Shown: piece after piece, positions 34,984-44,655 of the stretch
Layout: every line of letters starts with the position of its first letter
Position numbering within the stretch: position 1 is the first letter of the stretch
Origin: Microbacterium stercoris
Lineage (GTDB): Bacteria; Actinomycetota; Actinomycetes; Actinomycetales; Microbacteriaceae
Reading direction: 5' to 3'
Assembly (NCBI RefSeq): GCF_017592545.1
Contig: NZ_JAGFOA010000008.1
Location: forward strand, 132,867-196,866
Length of the DNA stretch: 64,000 nucleotides
The notes under the pieces: model-generated
The model's database searches: none
Told to the model about the DNA's origin: nothing
Seen by the model: only the letters and a program-made list of their open reading frames with translations
Made by a program: the position numbers and the translations under genes

Positions 34984-35812
34984 CCGTCCCCGCGCCGCCG
35001 CATCGCTGTCGCCGACGCTCGATCCGCGAGATCGGGCCCGCCTCGAGCGCTCGATCGTGATGCCCCGCGCTCGCACGCTCATCACGATCCCCCTGGTGGT
35101 CGTCGCCCTGTTCTGGTCGTTCGCGGGAGCCGAGTTCGACTTCCTCAAGCTCGGCGAGGGCACGGTCAACATGGGCGACTTCCTGGCCCGCCTGTTCCCG
35201 CCCACGTGGGACAAGTTCGGCACGATCGCCGCCCTTCTCATCGAGACGCTGCAGATGGCGATCGTCGGAACCGTGCTCGGCACGGTGCTGTCGCTCGTGA
35301 TGGCGTTCGGAGCGGCGTCGAACATCGCACCGCGCTGGCTCTACTACCCCTGCCGGTGGCTGATGAACGTCATCCGCTCGCTTCCCGAGCTCGTCTTCGC
35401 GCTGATGTTCGTCTCGGCGGTGGGGCTCGGTCCGTTCGCGGGCATCCTGGCCATGACCGTCGGATCCGTCGGATCCATCGGAAAGGTCTTCGCCGAGGCG
35501 ATGGAGTCGGTCGATGAGAGCCCGATCGTCGCGATGCGCGCGGTCGGCGCCTCCCGGCGCCAGGTGGTGCAGTACGGCGTGCTCCCGCAGGCCGCGCCCC
35601 TGCTCGTCTCGTACACGCTGCTGCTGTTCGAGGGCAACGTGCGCGGCGCGACGATCCTCGGCATGGTCGGCGCCGGCGGCATCGGACTCGAGCTCACCAC
35701 CGCCATGCGCATGTACGACTACGGCCACCTCAGCGCCATCGTCATCTGCATCATCGTGCTGGTCACGGTCATCGACCAGGTCAGCGCTCTCATCAGAAGG
35801 AAGATCACATGA
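34964..35812 (+). CDS. phnE: Phosphonate/phosphite ABC transporter permease
   Basis: A 282-aa permease with the PhnE signature: LIETLQMAIVGTVLGTVLSL (about residue 88), NVIRSLPELVFALMFV (about 133) and MRAVGASRRQVVQYGVLPQA (about 191, EAA loop). ATG 34964 starts inside the end of phnC, with GAGGAG ten bases before. Only one permease gene is present, so it would homodimerise. It is followed, with an ATGA overlap, by the tyrosine phosphatase. Confidence 0.92.
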   Translation: MSTTAPDRPRAAASLSPTLDPRDRARLERSIVMPRARTLITIPLVVVALFWSFAGAEFDFLKLGEGTVNMGDFLARLFPPTWDKFGTIAALLIETLQMAIVGTVLGTVLSLVMAFGAASNIAPRWLYYPCRWLMNVIRSLPELVFALMFVSAVGLGPFAGILAMTVGSVGSIGKVFAEAMESVDESPIVAMRAVGASRRQVVQYGVLPQAAPLLVSYTLLLFEGNVRGATILGMVGAGGIGLELTTAMRMYDYGHLSAIVICIIVLVTVIDQVSALIRRKIT

Positions 35813-36597
35813 CCCTCATCGACACGCTGCCCGTCGCATCCGGCACGCTCGAGCGCAGCGCTCCCGTCAACCTGCGCGACCTGGCGGGCACGCCCGTCGC
35901 GGGCGGGGAGATCCGCCCCGGCTTCGCCCTCCGCGCCGACGACCTGTCGTACGTGAGCGACGAGGTCGCCGCCGCCCTCGTCGCCGACGGACTGGCGCAC
36001 GTCATCGACCTGCGCTCGAACATCGAGATCCGGATCACCGGGCGCGGTCCGCTCGCCGACCACGCCGTCTCGTATCACCACGTCTCGCTGCTGACCGACC
36101 TGCAGGGATCGATGTCGCGGGACGACCTCGTCGGCGGCGACTACCGCGACGTGTATGTGCCGATGTACGTGTCGATGTTCGAGCGCTCCGCGCCGCTCAT
36201 CGTCAACGCGCTGGCCGTGATGGCGACGGCGCGCGGCGCGGTCGCGTTCCACTGCGCCGCGGGCAAGGATCGCACGGGCGTGCTGGCCGCATCGCTCCTG
36301 CTCGCGCTCGGCGCCGACGACGACGCCATCGTCGAGGACTACGGTCGCACCGGCCCCAACGTCGCCGCGATCATGAGCCGCACGCGTGCCGTGGTGGGCC
36401 CCATGATGAAGGCGATGGGCATCGAGATCGACCCGGCCGTGCTCGCCGCGAGCGAGCAGGCCTTCCACGCCGACGCGATGCGCGACACCCTGTCGGCGCT
36501 TCGCGCGCGCCATAACGGCGACGCCCTCGCCCCCGTGCGCGAGGCGGGGCTGAACGGCGCGCTCATCGAGATGCTGCGTGAGCGCGCCCTCGCCTGA
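35809..36597 (+). CDS. Tyrosine-protein phosphatase (PTP/DSP-like) in the phn operon
   Basis: A 262-aa phosphatase whose active site is FHCAAGKDRTG (the CX5R loop, about residue 147); LRADDLSYVSDEVAAALV and VIDLRSNIEIRI mark the N-terminal part. It belongs to the actinobacterial Tyr_phosphatase-3 class. Its gene overlaps phnE by ATGA. It may dephosphorylate a phosphate ester carried in by the transporter, or a regulatory protein. The close coupling to phnDCE suggests the phosphate link. Confidence 0.88.
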   Translation: MTLIDTLPVASGTLERSAPVNLRDLAGTPVAGGEIRPGFALRADDLSYVSDEVAAALVADGLAHVIDLRSNIEIRITGRGPLADHAVSYHHVSLLTDLQGSMSRDDLVGGDYRDVYVPMYVSMFERSAPLIVNALAVMATARGAVAFHCAAGKDRTGVLAASLLLALGADDDAIVEDYGRTGPNVAAIMSRTRAVVGPMMKAMGIEIDPAVLAASEQAFHADAMRDTLSALRARHNGDALAPVREAGLNGALIEMLRERALA

Positions 36598-37231
36598 GAC
36601 GCCGCGCGCGGATGCCGGGGCGCCCGAGACGTCATCACGTCGCGGGCGCCCCGGCCGCCCGCGCGAGGAGGGCCTCGACGCGCGGCTCGTGGAGGCCGCC
36701 CTCGCTCTGATCGACTCGGGGGAGCCCGTCACGGCGGCGAAGCTCGTGCAGCTGAGCGGGGTCAGCCGCGCGGCCGTCTATCGCCGGTGGCCGTCGCTCA
36801 CCGACCTCGTCGCGACCGCGCTCGATCGCGGGCGCGACGCGCACGTCATCCCGATCGACGGCGACCTGCGCGCCGCGCTCCATGACGCCTTCCTCGGCGG
36901 CTACGAGCAGCGGATGGCGGGGTATCCGGAGGCGCGGATGCGCCGGCGTCTCGCGCTCGGCCTGGCCGATCCGGTTCTCCAGCGGGCGTACTGGGACGCC
37001 CACGTCGCGCGTCGGCGCGTGTCGACGATCGCCGTGCTGCGCGCGGGGGTAGAGCAGGGCCTCCTGCGGGCCGACACCGACTTAGAGGCATGCGCCGACC
37101 TGCTCAGCGGCGTCTTCTACTACCAGCTGGTCGTGCGCGGGGTCTCGCTGACCGACGCCGAGGCGCTCGCGCGCTGCCGAGCGGCGTTCGAGGTCATCTG
37201 GCGCGGCATGTCCGCCGAAGCGGGAGAGTGA
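36578..37231 (+). CDS. TetR-family regulator, end of phn operon
   Basis: A 217-aa TetR protein: long basic N-terminal (SSRRGRPGRPREEGLDAR), recognition helix ending SRAAVYRRWPSLTDLVATAL (about residue 66), then ligand domain (ADLLSGVFYYQLVVRG). GTG 36578 overlaps the phosphatase gene by 20 bases, so it is probably in the same transcript. It may regulate the phn operon or the adjacent membrane-protein gene; no operator stands out near 33130. Confidence 0.85.
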   Translation: MSAPSPETPRADAGAPETSSRRGRPGRPREEGLDARLVEAALALIDSGEPVTAAKLVQLSGVSRAAVYRRWPSLTDLVATALDRGRDAHVIPIDGDLRAALHDAFLGGYEQRMAGYPEARMRRRLALGLADPVLQRAYWDAHVARRRVSTIAVLRAGVEQGLLRADTDLEACADLLSGVFYYQLVVRGVSLTDAEALARCRAAFEVIWRGMSAEAGE

Positions 37232-37240
37232 GACCCGGGA

Positions 37241-38440
37241 TCAGGGCACGACGGCGGTCGTCGCGACCAGGCCGAGCACGCCGATCGCCACGGGCGCGAG
37301 CACGAGAAGCAGCCCCACGCCCACCAGCACGATCGCCCAGAGCGGGAAGCCGTTCTTCAGGCGTCGGCCGGGCGGGGCGACGCCCTTCGGGCCGAGCCAG
37401 CTGTCGGGGGCCGGGGGCGCGAACGTCGCCGTCGTCTGGAAGGGGAGCGGAGCGGATCCGGCCACCGCCCAGGTGGGCGCCCCACCGGAACCGCTCGCGG
37501 AGGCGGCGGCGAGGCGCTCGTCGCGCCAGCGCTCCCACTGCGCGAGCTTGTCCATCAGGGCGGAGACCGCCGAGAACAGCCAGGCCCAGTTCCACGGCTC
37601 GAGCGTGGAGACGGGCCGGCGGGTGTAGAGGAACATCCAGTCGTCGACGATCTCGACGTCGAGCTGGCCGACGCGGTCGATGAAGCGCGCCATCACGTCG
37701 GGCGTGAACAGGAACAGCGCATCGCGCTCGTAGCCCTGCGGGCAGTACAGGGCGAAGTGCTGGTCGAAGTCGCCCTCGAGCGAGAGGCGCTGTTGCTTGT
37801 CGAACGAGGCGGGGAGGCTCGATCCGAACAGGCCGTTGTTGCCGAGCGCGTCCAGCACGATGTGCGGCAGGGGAGTGCCGAGATGGATCGCGACGTACCC
37901 CCAGTTGTGGGTGGTCCGGTCCTCGCCGGATCCGGTCGTGTACTGGTGGTTGCCGAACTCGACGAAGCGCGGCTGCTCGCCGCGCACGATGTCGGTGGCC
38001 CTGCGCGAGCTGCCGCGCGTGAAGACCATGCCGGGCAATCGCGGCGCGTCGATGTAGGGCACGTACTGCATCGCGTTCGCGCGTGCGAAGGCGTCGAGCC
38101 GGTAGCGCCGCTCGCGGGGGCCGCCGCCGGCGAACTGCCGCGCCACGAGCCACACCATCAGGGCGAGCACACCCGCCGCCATCACCCCGAACACCACGAT
38201 CACGATGCCGAGCCCCGCCTGCGTGAAGGCGACCGCGATGGTCGTGAAGATCGTGCCGAAGATCAGCAGGAACGGCACGGCGATGATGCAGATCACGACC
38301 AGCGTGACGATGCCGCCGCCGACGCCCGGGTAGCGCTGGCGCAGCTGCGCGTCGAACTGCTTCACGGCGTTCGGATCGACCGGATCCGTCAGCGGACGCG
38401 CCTCGAACGGGAACACGGGCGCCGGGGGCGGGATGCTCAT
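37241..38440 (-). CDS. Membrane protein, uncharacterised (399 aa)
   Basis: Two N-terminal spans (VTLVVICIIAVPFLLIFGTI, about residue 45; LGIVIVVFGVMAAGVLALMV, about 77) and one C-terminal span (LWAIVLVGVGLLLVLAPVAI) flank a soluble beta-rich domain with HIVLDALGNNGLFGSSLP and DQHFALYCPQGYERDALFLF (about residues 205-250). The domain resembles the conserved actinobacterial region seen in DUF3137-like proteins, but I cannot assign it. ATG at 38440 with GGAGAG upstream. Its 3' end lies next to the convergent TetR gene. Confidence 0.65.
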   Translation of the reverse strand: MSIPPPAPVFPFEARPLTDPVDPNAVKQFDAQLRQRYPGVGGGIVTLVVICIIAVPFLLIFGTIFTTIAVAFTQAGLGIVIVVFGVMAAGVLALMVWLVARQFAGGGPRERRYRLDAFARANAMQYVPYIDAPRLPGMVFTRGSSRRATDIVRGEQPRFVEFGNHQYTTGSGEDRTTHNWGYVAIHLGTPLPHIVLDALGNNGLFGSSLPASFDKQQRLSLEGDFDQHFALYCPQGYERDALFLFTPDVMARFIDRVGQLDVEIVDDWMFLYTRRPVSTLEPWNWAWLFSAVSALMDKLAQWERWRDERLAAASASGSGGAPTWAVAGSAPLPFQTTATFAPPAPDSWLGPKGVAPPGRRLKNGFPLWAIVLVGVGLLLVLAPVAIGVLGLVATTAVVP

Positions 38441-38529
38441 GGGGCTCTCCGGATCATGCTCACGCGGTCACGCTATCGGCAGGCGCCGACAAGACCGCGG
38501 GGCGGCTCGCGCCGAGTCGTGCGACCGGC

Positions 38530-39300
38530 TCAGTCGGTGTCGAGCCAGAGCGTCATGCGCAGGCCGTCCTCGGGGAGGTGCAGCACCTCGAAACGGCGCG
38601 CGACGACCTCGCCCTCGGGCGTGCGCACGTGTGTGGCCGCCGCGCGGCGGCGGGCCACGATGTGCTCGCCCCACCACTCGGCGAACCGCGGGCTCGCGGA
38701 CGTGAGCTCGTCGACCAGCGCGCGCAGCGACGGATCCTGCAGGTCTGCGGCGTTCGCCGCGCGCAGGTGCGCGACGGCGCCGCGCGCCAGGTCCTCCCAC
38801 TCCACGAACACCCGCGGGGCGCGGGGGTCGGTGAGGAGGTAGCGGCAGGTGTTGCGCTGTTCGGGCGGGAGCTCGGCGAAGCCCTCGTACAGCGCGAGCC
38901 CGGCGGCGTTCGCGGCGACGACGCCGCTGAGGCGGTCGAGCACGTACGCAGGCCGCGGCGACACCGCATCGACCAGCGCGGTCATCCGCGCCGCGAGATC
39001 CGGATCGGCTTCGCGCGGGGCCGGGGCGGGCGGGGCGTCGCGCAGGCGCCGCAGGTGCTCGCGCGCGTCCGGACCCAGGCGCAGCGTGCGCACGAGCGCG
39101 TCGATCACCGCATCGCTCGGATGGGTCTCGCGCCCCTGCTCGAGGCGCGTGTAGTAGTCGGCGCTGATGCCCGCCGCGGTCGCGACCTCCTCGCGGCGGA
39201 GTCCGGAGATCCGGCGCCGCCCCGCCGCGCCGGGGGTGGGCGGTTCGAGGCGGGCGTCGGTGCGACGCGCGCGCAGGAAGTCGCCCAGTTCGTTCGCCAC
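38530..39300 (-). CDS. XRE-family regulator with MmyB-like ligand-binding domain
   Basis: A 256-aa regulator: HTH with SGLRREEVATAAGISADYYT (about residue 33, the Cro/C1 fold) and C-terminal MmyB-like part (AYVLDRLSGVVAANAAGLAL, WEDLARGAVAHLRAA, FEVLHLPEDGLRMTLWLDTD). MmyB-type regulators in actinobacteria bind fatty-acid-like ligands and control the neighbouring gene. GTG start at 39300. Divergent from the methyltransferase across 103 bp, its probable target. Confidence 0.9.
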   Translation of the reverse strand: MANELGDFLRARRTDARLEPPTPGAAGRRRISGLRREEVATAAGISADYYTRLEQGRETHPSDAVIDALVRTLRLGPDAREHLRRLRDAPPAPAPREADPDLAARMTALVDAVSPRPAYVLDRLSGVVAANAAGLALYEGFAELPPEQRNTCRYLLTDPRAPRVFVEWEDLARGAVAHLRAANAADLQDPSLRALVDELTSASPRFAEWWGEHIVARRRAAATHVRTPEGEVVARRFEVLHLPEDGLRMTLWLDTD

Positions 39301-39403
39301 CTGCGCCCCTCTCGCCGAGCCGTCCGGCGCACGCGGGTGGGTGCGGGACTCCTATGAACAGTACGGTCTTCCTCGGCGCCCGCCCGAGGACGATCGTGGA
39401 GGC

Positions 39404-40201
39404 ATGTCCCGCACCTACACCCATGGTCATCACGAGTCCGTTCTGCGCTCGCACCGCTCCCGCACCGCCGAGAACTCGGCCGCCTACCTGCTGCCGCACC
39501 TCACGCCGGCCGACCGGCTGCTCGACGTCGGCGCGGGCCCCGGCACCATCACGGCGGATCTCGCGGGCCGGGTCGCCGAGGTCACGGCCACCGAGATCGG
39601 CACGGACGAGCTCGGGCTGACCCGCGCGACGGCGGCCGAGCGCGGGGTCGTGAACATCCGGTTCGAGGTGGCGGATGTGCACTCTCTGCCCTTCGAGGAC
39701 AACACGTTCGACGTCGCGCACGCGCACCAGGTGCTGCAGCACGTGCCCGATCCGGTGCAGGCGCTGCGCGAGATGGCGCGCGTCACCAAGTCGGGCGGCA
39801 TCGTCGCGGTGCGCGACAGCGACTACGCGGGCTTCATCTGGTGGCCGCAGCCCCCGGCGCTCGACCGCTGGCTCGACCTCTACCGCACCGCCGCGCGCGC
39901 GAACGGAGGAGAGCCGGATGCCGGACGCCGCCTGCTGAGCTGGGCGCACGAGGCGGGCCTGACCGACGTCACCGCCACGTCGGCCACCTGGTGCCACGCC
40001 GACCCCGAGTCGCGCGCCTGGTGGGGAGGCATGTGGGCCGACCGCATCCTGAACTCGGGCATCGCGGGTCAGTTGGTGGAGTCGGGCCTTGCCACCCGAG
40101 CCGACCTCGAGGAGATCTCGGACGGCTGGCGCGAGTGGGCGGCGTCGCCCGACGGCTGGATCTCGATCCCGCACGGCGAGCTGATCATCCGCGTTCCCTG
40201 A
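39404..40201 (+). CDS. SAM-dependent methyltransferase (class I)
   Basis: A 265-aa enzyme: motif I LLDVGAGPGTI (about residue 42), motif II-like EIGTDELGLTRA, and motif post-I/IV around VADVHSLPFEDNTFDVAHA (about 88). The UbiE/Methyltransf_11 type, acting on a small, probably lipophilic acceptor. ATG 39404 with GTGGAGG just ahead; upstream extension to 39167 reads antisense into the XRE gene and is rejected. Likely under the divergent MmyB-type regulator. Confidence 0.88.
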   Translation: MSRTYTHGHHESVLRSHRSRTAENSAAYLLPHLTPADRLLDVGAGPGTITADLAGRVAEVTATEIGTDELGLTRATAAERGVVNIRFEVADVHSLPFEDNTFDVAHAHQVLQHVPDPVQALREMARVTKSGGIVAVRDSDYAGFIWWPQPPALDRWLDLYRTAARANGGEPDAGRRLLSWAHEAGLTDVTATSATWCHADPESRAWWGGMWADRILNSGIAGQLVESGLATRADLEEISDGWREWAASPDGWISIPHGELIIRVP

Positions 40202-40260
40202 CGCGCCTGGTTCCCCGCGCGGTTCGGACCCCGTCTCCCAGGGTGGCGGGATGCCCCGTC

Positions 40261-40377
40261 TGCTAGGCTGACGAGGTTGTGTGGACCGCTCGCGCTCTGC
40301 GTGCGCCCTCACGACGATGCAACACACCCTCCTGCTGTCGGGAAATGCCCGGCGGCCGAACAAGTCCGAAGGAGGTG
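40261..40377 (+). promoter_or_regulatory. Promoter and leader of the rpsF operon
   Basis: Extended -10 TGC-TAGGCT (40261-40269), with no clear -35. The roughly 110-nt leader contains a small hairpin CGGG-AAATG-CCCG (40339-40351) and ends in AAGGAGGTGG (40369-40378). Leaders of this operon often contain an S6:S18 protein-binding hairpin; I cannot confirm one here. Confidence 0.4.
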
Positions 40378-40382
40378 GGTAA

Positions 40383-40745
40383 GTGACGCACCAGTACGAG
40401 CTCATGGCCATCCTGCAGCCCGAGATCGACGAGCGCCAGGTTCCCGCGATCGTCGACAAGTTCCTGACGGTGATCACCGAGTCCGGTGGTTCCATCGAGA
40501 ACATCGACATCTGGGGCAAGCGCCGTTTCGCGTACGAGATCCAGAAGAAGAACGAGGGCATCTACGTCGTCGTCAACTTCACCGCGACGAGCGAGGCCAC
40601 CCAGGAGCTGGACCGCCAGCTCGGTCTCAACGAGCAGATCATCCGCACCAAGGTGCTGCGCGCTGAGGAGGCCATCGCAATGATCGCCTCCGAGGCGAAG
40701 CGTGCCGAGGAGCGCGCTGCTCGCAAGACGGCGGCGAAGGCCTAA
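40383..40745 (+). CDS. rpsF: 30S ribosomal protein S6
   Basis: A 120-aa S6 protein: [20 protein letters not shown] (start), then [20 protein letters not shown] (about residue 33), and [10 protein letters not shown], with a basic helical tail ([16 protein letters not shown]). It binds 16S rRNA in the platform with S18, which is encoded in the same operon. The GTG at 40383 follows an exceptionally strong AAGGAGG. First gene of rpsF-ssb-rpsR-rplI. Confidence 0.97.
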   Translation: MTHQYELMAILQPEIDERQVPAIVDKFLTVITESGGSIENIDIWGKRRFAYEIQKKNEGIYVVVNFTATSEATQELDRQLGLNEQIIRTKVLRAEEAIAMIASEAKRAEERAARKTAAKA

Positions 40746-40750
40746 GTCCC

Positions 40751-41263
40751 ATGGCCGGCGAAACCGTCATCACCGTCGTGGGCAACCTCACGGCAGACCC
40801 CGAGCTGCGTTACACGCAGAACGGCCTGCCCGTGGCGAACTTCACGATCGCCTCGACGCCGCGCAACTTCGACCGCGCGAGCAACGAGTGGAAGGACGGC
40901 GAGGCCCTCTTCCTGCGCGCGAGCGTCTGGCGCGAGTTCGCCGAGCACGTGGCGGGTTCGCTGACGAAGGGCATGCGCGTCATCGCGCAGGGCCGTCTGC
41001 GTCAGCGCTCCTACCAGGACCGTGACGGCAACAACCGCACCGCCATCGAGCTGGAGGTCGACGAGATCGGCCCCTCGCTGCGATACGCGACCGCCCAGGT
41101 CACTCGTGCCGCCGGTGGCGGCGCGGGCGGCGGAAACCAGTTCGGCGGCGCAGCCTCTGCTCCCCGCCAGCAGGTCTCCGAGGAGCCCTGGGCCACGCCC
41201 GGATCGACGGGCGCCGACGCATGGAGCACCCCGGGGTCGTTCGGAGACGACACCCCGTTCTGA
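40751..41263 (+). CDS. ssb: Single-stranded DNA-binding protein
   Basis: A 170-aa SSB: OB-fold residues 1-110 ([20 protein letters not shown], then [20 protein letters not shown]), a Gly/Pro-rich flexible linker and the acidic tip FGDDTPF that recruits partner proteins. Coats single-stranded DNA in replication and repair; usually a tetramer. ATG 40751, five bases after the rpsF stop, so the genes are co-expressed, giving coupling between translation and replication genes. Confidence 0.97.
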   Translation: MAGETVITVVGNLTADPELRYTQNGLPVANFTIASTPRNFDRASNEWKDGEALFLRASVWREFAEHVAGSLTKGMRVIAQGRLRQRSYQDRDGNNRTAIELEVDEIGPSLRYATAQVTRAAGGGAGGGNQFGGAASAPRQQVSEEPWATPGSTGADAWSTPGSFGDDTPF

Positions 41264-41319
41264 ATTCTCGCCGGATCAGGGACTGATCTCCCCGATCCGC
41301 ATCTCATAAGGACAAGCAA

Positions 41320-41574
41320 ATGGCTGGAAAGTCGAGCGGCGACCGCCGCAAGCCGCGGAAGGGCGCGAAGAACGCCGCTCCCGCGAAGGCGATCCGCGTT
41401 GGCCTCATCGATTACAAGGATGTGGCGACGCTTCGCAAGTTCATCTCGGAGCGTGGAAAGATCCGCGCCCGCCGTATCACCGGTGTGTCGGTGCAGGAGC
41501 AGCGACTCATCGCGAAGGCCGTGAAGAACGCCCGCGAGATGGCGCTCCTCCCCTACGCCGGCGCTGGCCGCTAA
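41320..41574 (+). CDS. rpsR: 30S ribosomal protein S18 (cysteine-free form)
   Basis: An 84-aa S18: [20 protein letters not shown] (about residue 28) and [20 protein letters not shown] are canonical. The N-terminal segment has no Cys pair ([10 protein letters not shown] where C+ forms have C-x-x-C), so it is the zinc-independent C- type. Binds S6 on the 30S platform. ATG 41320, with AAGGA upstream (CATAAGGACAAGCA). Confidence 0.95.
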   Translation: MAGKSSGDRRKPRKGAKNAAPAKAIRVGLIDYKDVATLRKFISERGKIRARRITGVSVQEQRLIAKAVKNAREMALLPYAGAGR

Positions 41575-41585
41575 GGAGAGACATC

Positions 41586-42041
41586 ATGGCAAAGCTGATT
41601 CTCATTCATGAGGTCGAGGGCCTGGGCTCCGCCGGCGACATCGTCGAGGTCAAGGACGGGTACGCCCGCAACTACCTCGTTCCGCAGGGCTTCGCCACGG
41701 CGTGGACCCGTGGCGGCGAGAAGCAGGTCGCTTCGATCCGTGCCGCTCGCGAGGCTCGCGCCATCGCGACGCACGACGACGCGGTCGCGCTGAAGAACAC
41801 CCTCGAGGCCTCCAAGGTCAAGCTGGCTGTCAAGGCCGGCGCCGAGGGTCGCCTGTTCGGCTCGGTCAAGACCGGTGACATCGCTGACGCGGTGTCGGCT
41901 GCCGGCCTCGGCTCGATCGACAAGCGCAAGGTCACCATCGCCAACCCGATCAAGTCGGTCGGCGAGCACGAGGTCGCCGTGCGTCTGCACGACGACGTCG
42001 TCGCGACGATCAACCTGCAGGTTGTGGCGCTCAAGAAGTAA
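41586..42041 (+). CDS. rplI: 50S ribosomal protein L9
   Basis: A 151-aa L9: N-terminal [20 protein letters not shown] then [16 protein letters not shown] (about residue 22), central helix and C-terminal domain ([18 protein letters not shown]). It binds 23S rRNA near the L1 stalk. ATG 41586, 12 bases after the rpsR stop, with AAGGAGAG immediately ahead. Last ribosomal gene; a strong terminator follows 16 bases after the stop. Confidence 0.97.
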   Translation: MAKLILIHEVEGLGSAGDIVEVKDGYARNYLVPQGFATAWTRGGEKQVASIRAAREARAIATHDDAVALKNTLEASKVKLAVKAGAEGRLFGSVKTGDIADAVSAAGLGSIDKRKVTIANPIKSVGEHEVAVRLHDDVVATINLQVVALKK

Positions 42042-42056
42042 TCACTTCTTCGCACT

Positions 42057-42094
42057 GACGAGGCCCGGGATGCTCACGCATCCCGGGCCTCGTC
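42057..42094 (+). terminator. Terminator of the rpsF-ssb-rpsR-rplI operon
   Basis: GACGAGGCCCGGGATG (42057-42072) pairs perfectly with CATCCCGGGCCTCGTC (42079-42094) around a six-base loop, a 16-bp stem. It begins 16 bases after the rplI stop. Confidence 0.9.
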
Positions 42095-42364
42095 GTCGTT
42101 CTGAGGCGCGCTGAGGAGGCGTCGGCGGGCGCCCGGGCGGACCGGGCCTCGAGGGCCCTCCGCGGCCCGAGGGGAGCCTCTGCGGGGCGCAGGAGGGGTG
42201 CCCGGGAGGTCGCAGCCAGCGCGGGCGATCGGGGTGCCCGCGGCGGCGCGAGCAGCTCCCCGGGTGCGGCGTGGGCACCCCGGATTCTCGCCGCATCTCG
42301 AGGACACCTGATGTTCACCTGCTCTTGACATACCGGCCCGGAAGGGGTGCGTTTGCGCGGTGCG
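42095..42364. other. GC-rich part of the rplI-dnaB gap
   Basis: About 270 bases with no supported gene. It contains several inverted GGGTGCCC/GGGCACCC-type elements (for example near 42200, 42232 and 42275) and a TTGACA (42325-42330) without a fitting -10. The DnaA-box cluster starts directly after. Confidence 0.4.
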
Positions 42365-42585
42365 CTGTCCACAGTCACGGGCGACACGCCGAACCTTCAA
42401 GGGAATCTTTAACCACAGCTGTCTCCACAGCCTGTGAGAACAGAAAAGCCCCGGTCAGCATCGACATATCCCCAGAAACTCGTCGGGCGCGTCGCGAGTT
42501 TCCACAGGGTGTTTCCACATTCGAACACCGAGTTACCCCCAACGTGTCCACAGAGTTATCCACAGGGGCATTTGATTGTGGAGAA
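42365..42585. promoter_or_regulatory. Cluster of DnaA-box-like sites upstream of dnaB
   Basis: One perfect TTATCCACA (42556-42564); near matches CTGTCCACA (42365-42373), TTAACCACA (42409-42417), GTCTCCACA (42421-42429), GTTTCCACA (42498-42506 and 42511-42519), GTGTCCACA (42544-42552) and, on the other strand, TTCTCCACA (42577-42585). Eight sites in 220 bp, seven in one orientation, with unusually low GC around TTTAACC and GAAAAGCC. DnaA box consensus is TTATCCACA (often TTGTCCACA in high-GC actinobacteria). The last sites overlap the probable dnaB promoter. Confidence 0.75.
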
Positions 42586-42600
42586 CACCGCCCCTAACGT
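42572..42600 (+). promoter_or_regulatory. Probable dnaB promoter
   Basis: TTGATT (42572-42577), 17 bases, TAACGT (42595-42600). About 90 bases separate it from the dnaB start. A DnaA-box-like site (42577-42585) overlaps the -35/spacer, so DnaA could regulate dnaB directly. Confidence 0.55.
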
Positions 42601-42691
42601 GAACGGGCCGGATGTCGGTGGCCCCTGCTCCAATGGGGGAGCAGCCTGTTCCCGAGGCCCCTGAGCATCCCGTCCCCCCGGAAGGAAACAC

Positions 42692-44074
<1,383 letters not shown>

Positions 44075-44083
44075 TCCCCGGCT

Positions 44084-44116
44084 TCACCTGGCCCGCACCC
44101 GAAGCGGGCCAGGTGA
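44084..44116. terminator. Terminator between dnaB and the HxlR gene
   Basis: TCACCTGGCCCGC (44084-44096) and GCGGGCCAGGTGA (44104-44116) form a 13-bp perfect stem with a seven-base loop, ten bases after the dnaB stop and well placed for both convergent genes. Confidence 0.85.
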
Positions 44117-44181
44117 CGGGGCTGCGGCGTACTGCCACTTCGGCGTGACCGGCCCTCGCCTAGGCGTCGGCCACGCGGGTG

Positions 44182-44634
44182 TCAGCCGGCGAGCTGCGCG
44201 GGTGCCGACCGGGGGTGGGTGCTCTTGGGGCCGACGGGTCGGCCGCACTCGGCGCAGATGACCTCGGGCGTGAGTTCGGCGCCGCAGTCGTGTTCGATCA
44301 CGAGCGACGGGCCGCCCGGCACCGGGAGGTGGGTGTCCCCCCAGGAGCGGAGCACGGTGAGCACGGGCGAGAGGCTCCATCCGAGTTCGGTGAGCTGGTA
44401 CTCGAACCGCGACGGACGCTGCTGATACTCGGAGCGCGTCACGATGCCGTCTGCTTCGAGTTTGCGCAGGCGTGCCGTCAGGATGTCGCGCGGAGCGCCG
44501 GTGTACCGCCGGATCTCTTCGAACCGCCGATTGCCGAGGATGATCTCGCGGATCGCCAGCAGACTCCACTTCTCGCCGACGACCTGCAGGGTGCGCGCGA
44601 TGGGACATTCCCGGACGTCGGTCTGATCAGCCAT
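44182..44634 (-). CDS. HxlR-family (MarR-like) regulator
   Basis: A 150-aa winged-helix protein: ECPIARTLQVVGEKWSLLAI (about residue 8, typical HxlR start), REIILGNRRFEEIRRYTGAP, and SEYQQRPSRFEYQLTELG. The C-terminal tail has the Cys pair ICAECG that may bind a metal. ATG 44634 is chosen over an ATG at 44670 because of homologous starts. Divergent from the SDR gene, with two direct repeats between; it likely represses SDR and itself, responding to aldehydes, quinones or disulfide stress. Confidence 0.88.
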   Translation of the reverse strand: MADQTDVRECPIARTLQVVGEKWSLLAIREIILGNRRFEEIRRYTGAPRDILTARLRKLEADGIVTRSEYQQRPSRFEYQLTELGWSLSPVLTVLRSWGDTHLPVPGGPSLVIEHDCGAELTPEVICAECGRPVGPKSTHPRSAPAQLAG

Positions 44635-44655
44635 ACCGCCGATTCTACCTAGTCC

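Noticed and set aside
42042..42691. Chromosomal origin (oriC)
   Set aside because: DnaA boxes are clustered, but dnaA, dnaN and recF are absent and there is no clear AT-rich unwinding element; kept as a DnaA-box cluster.
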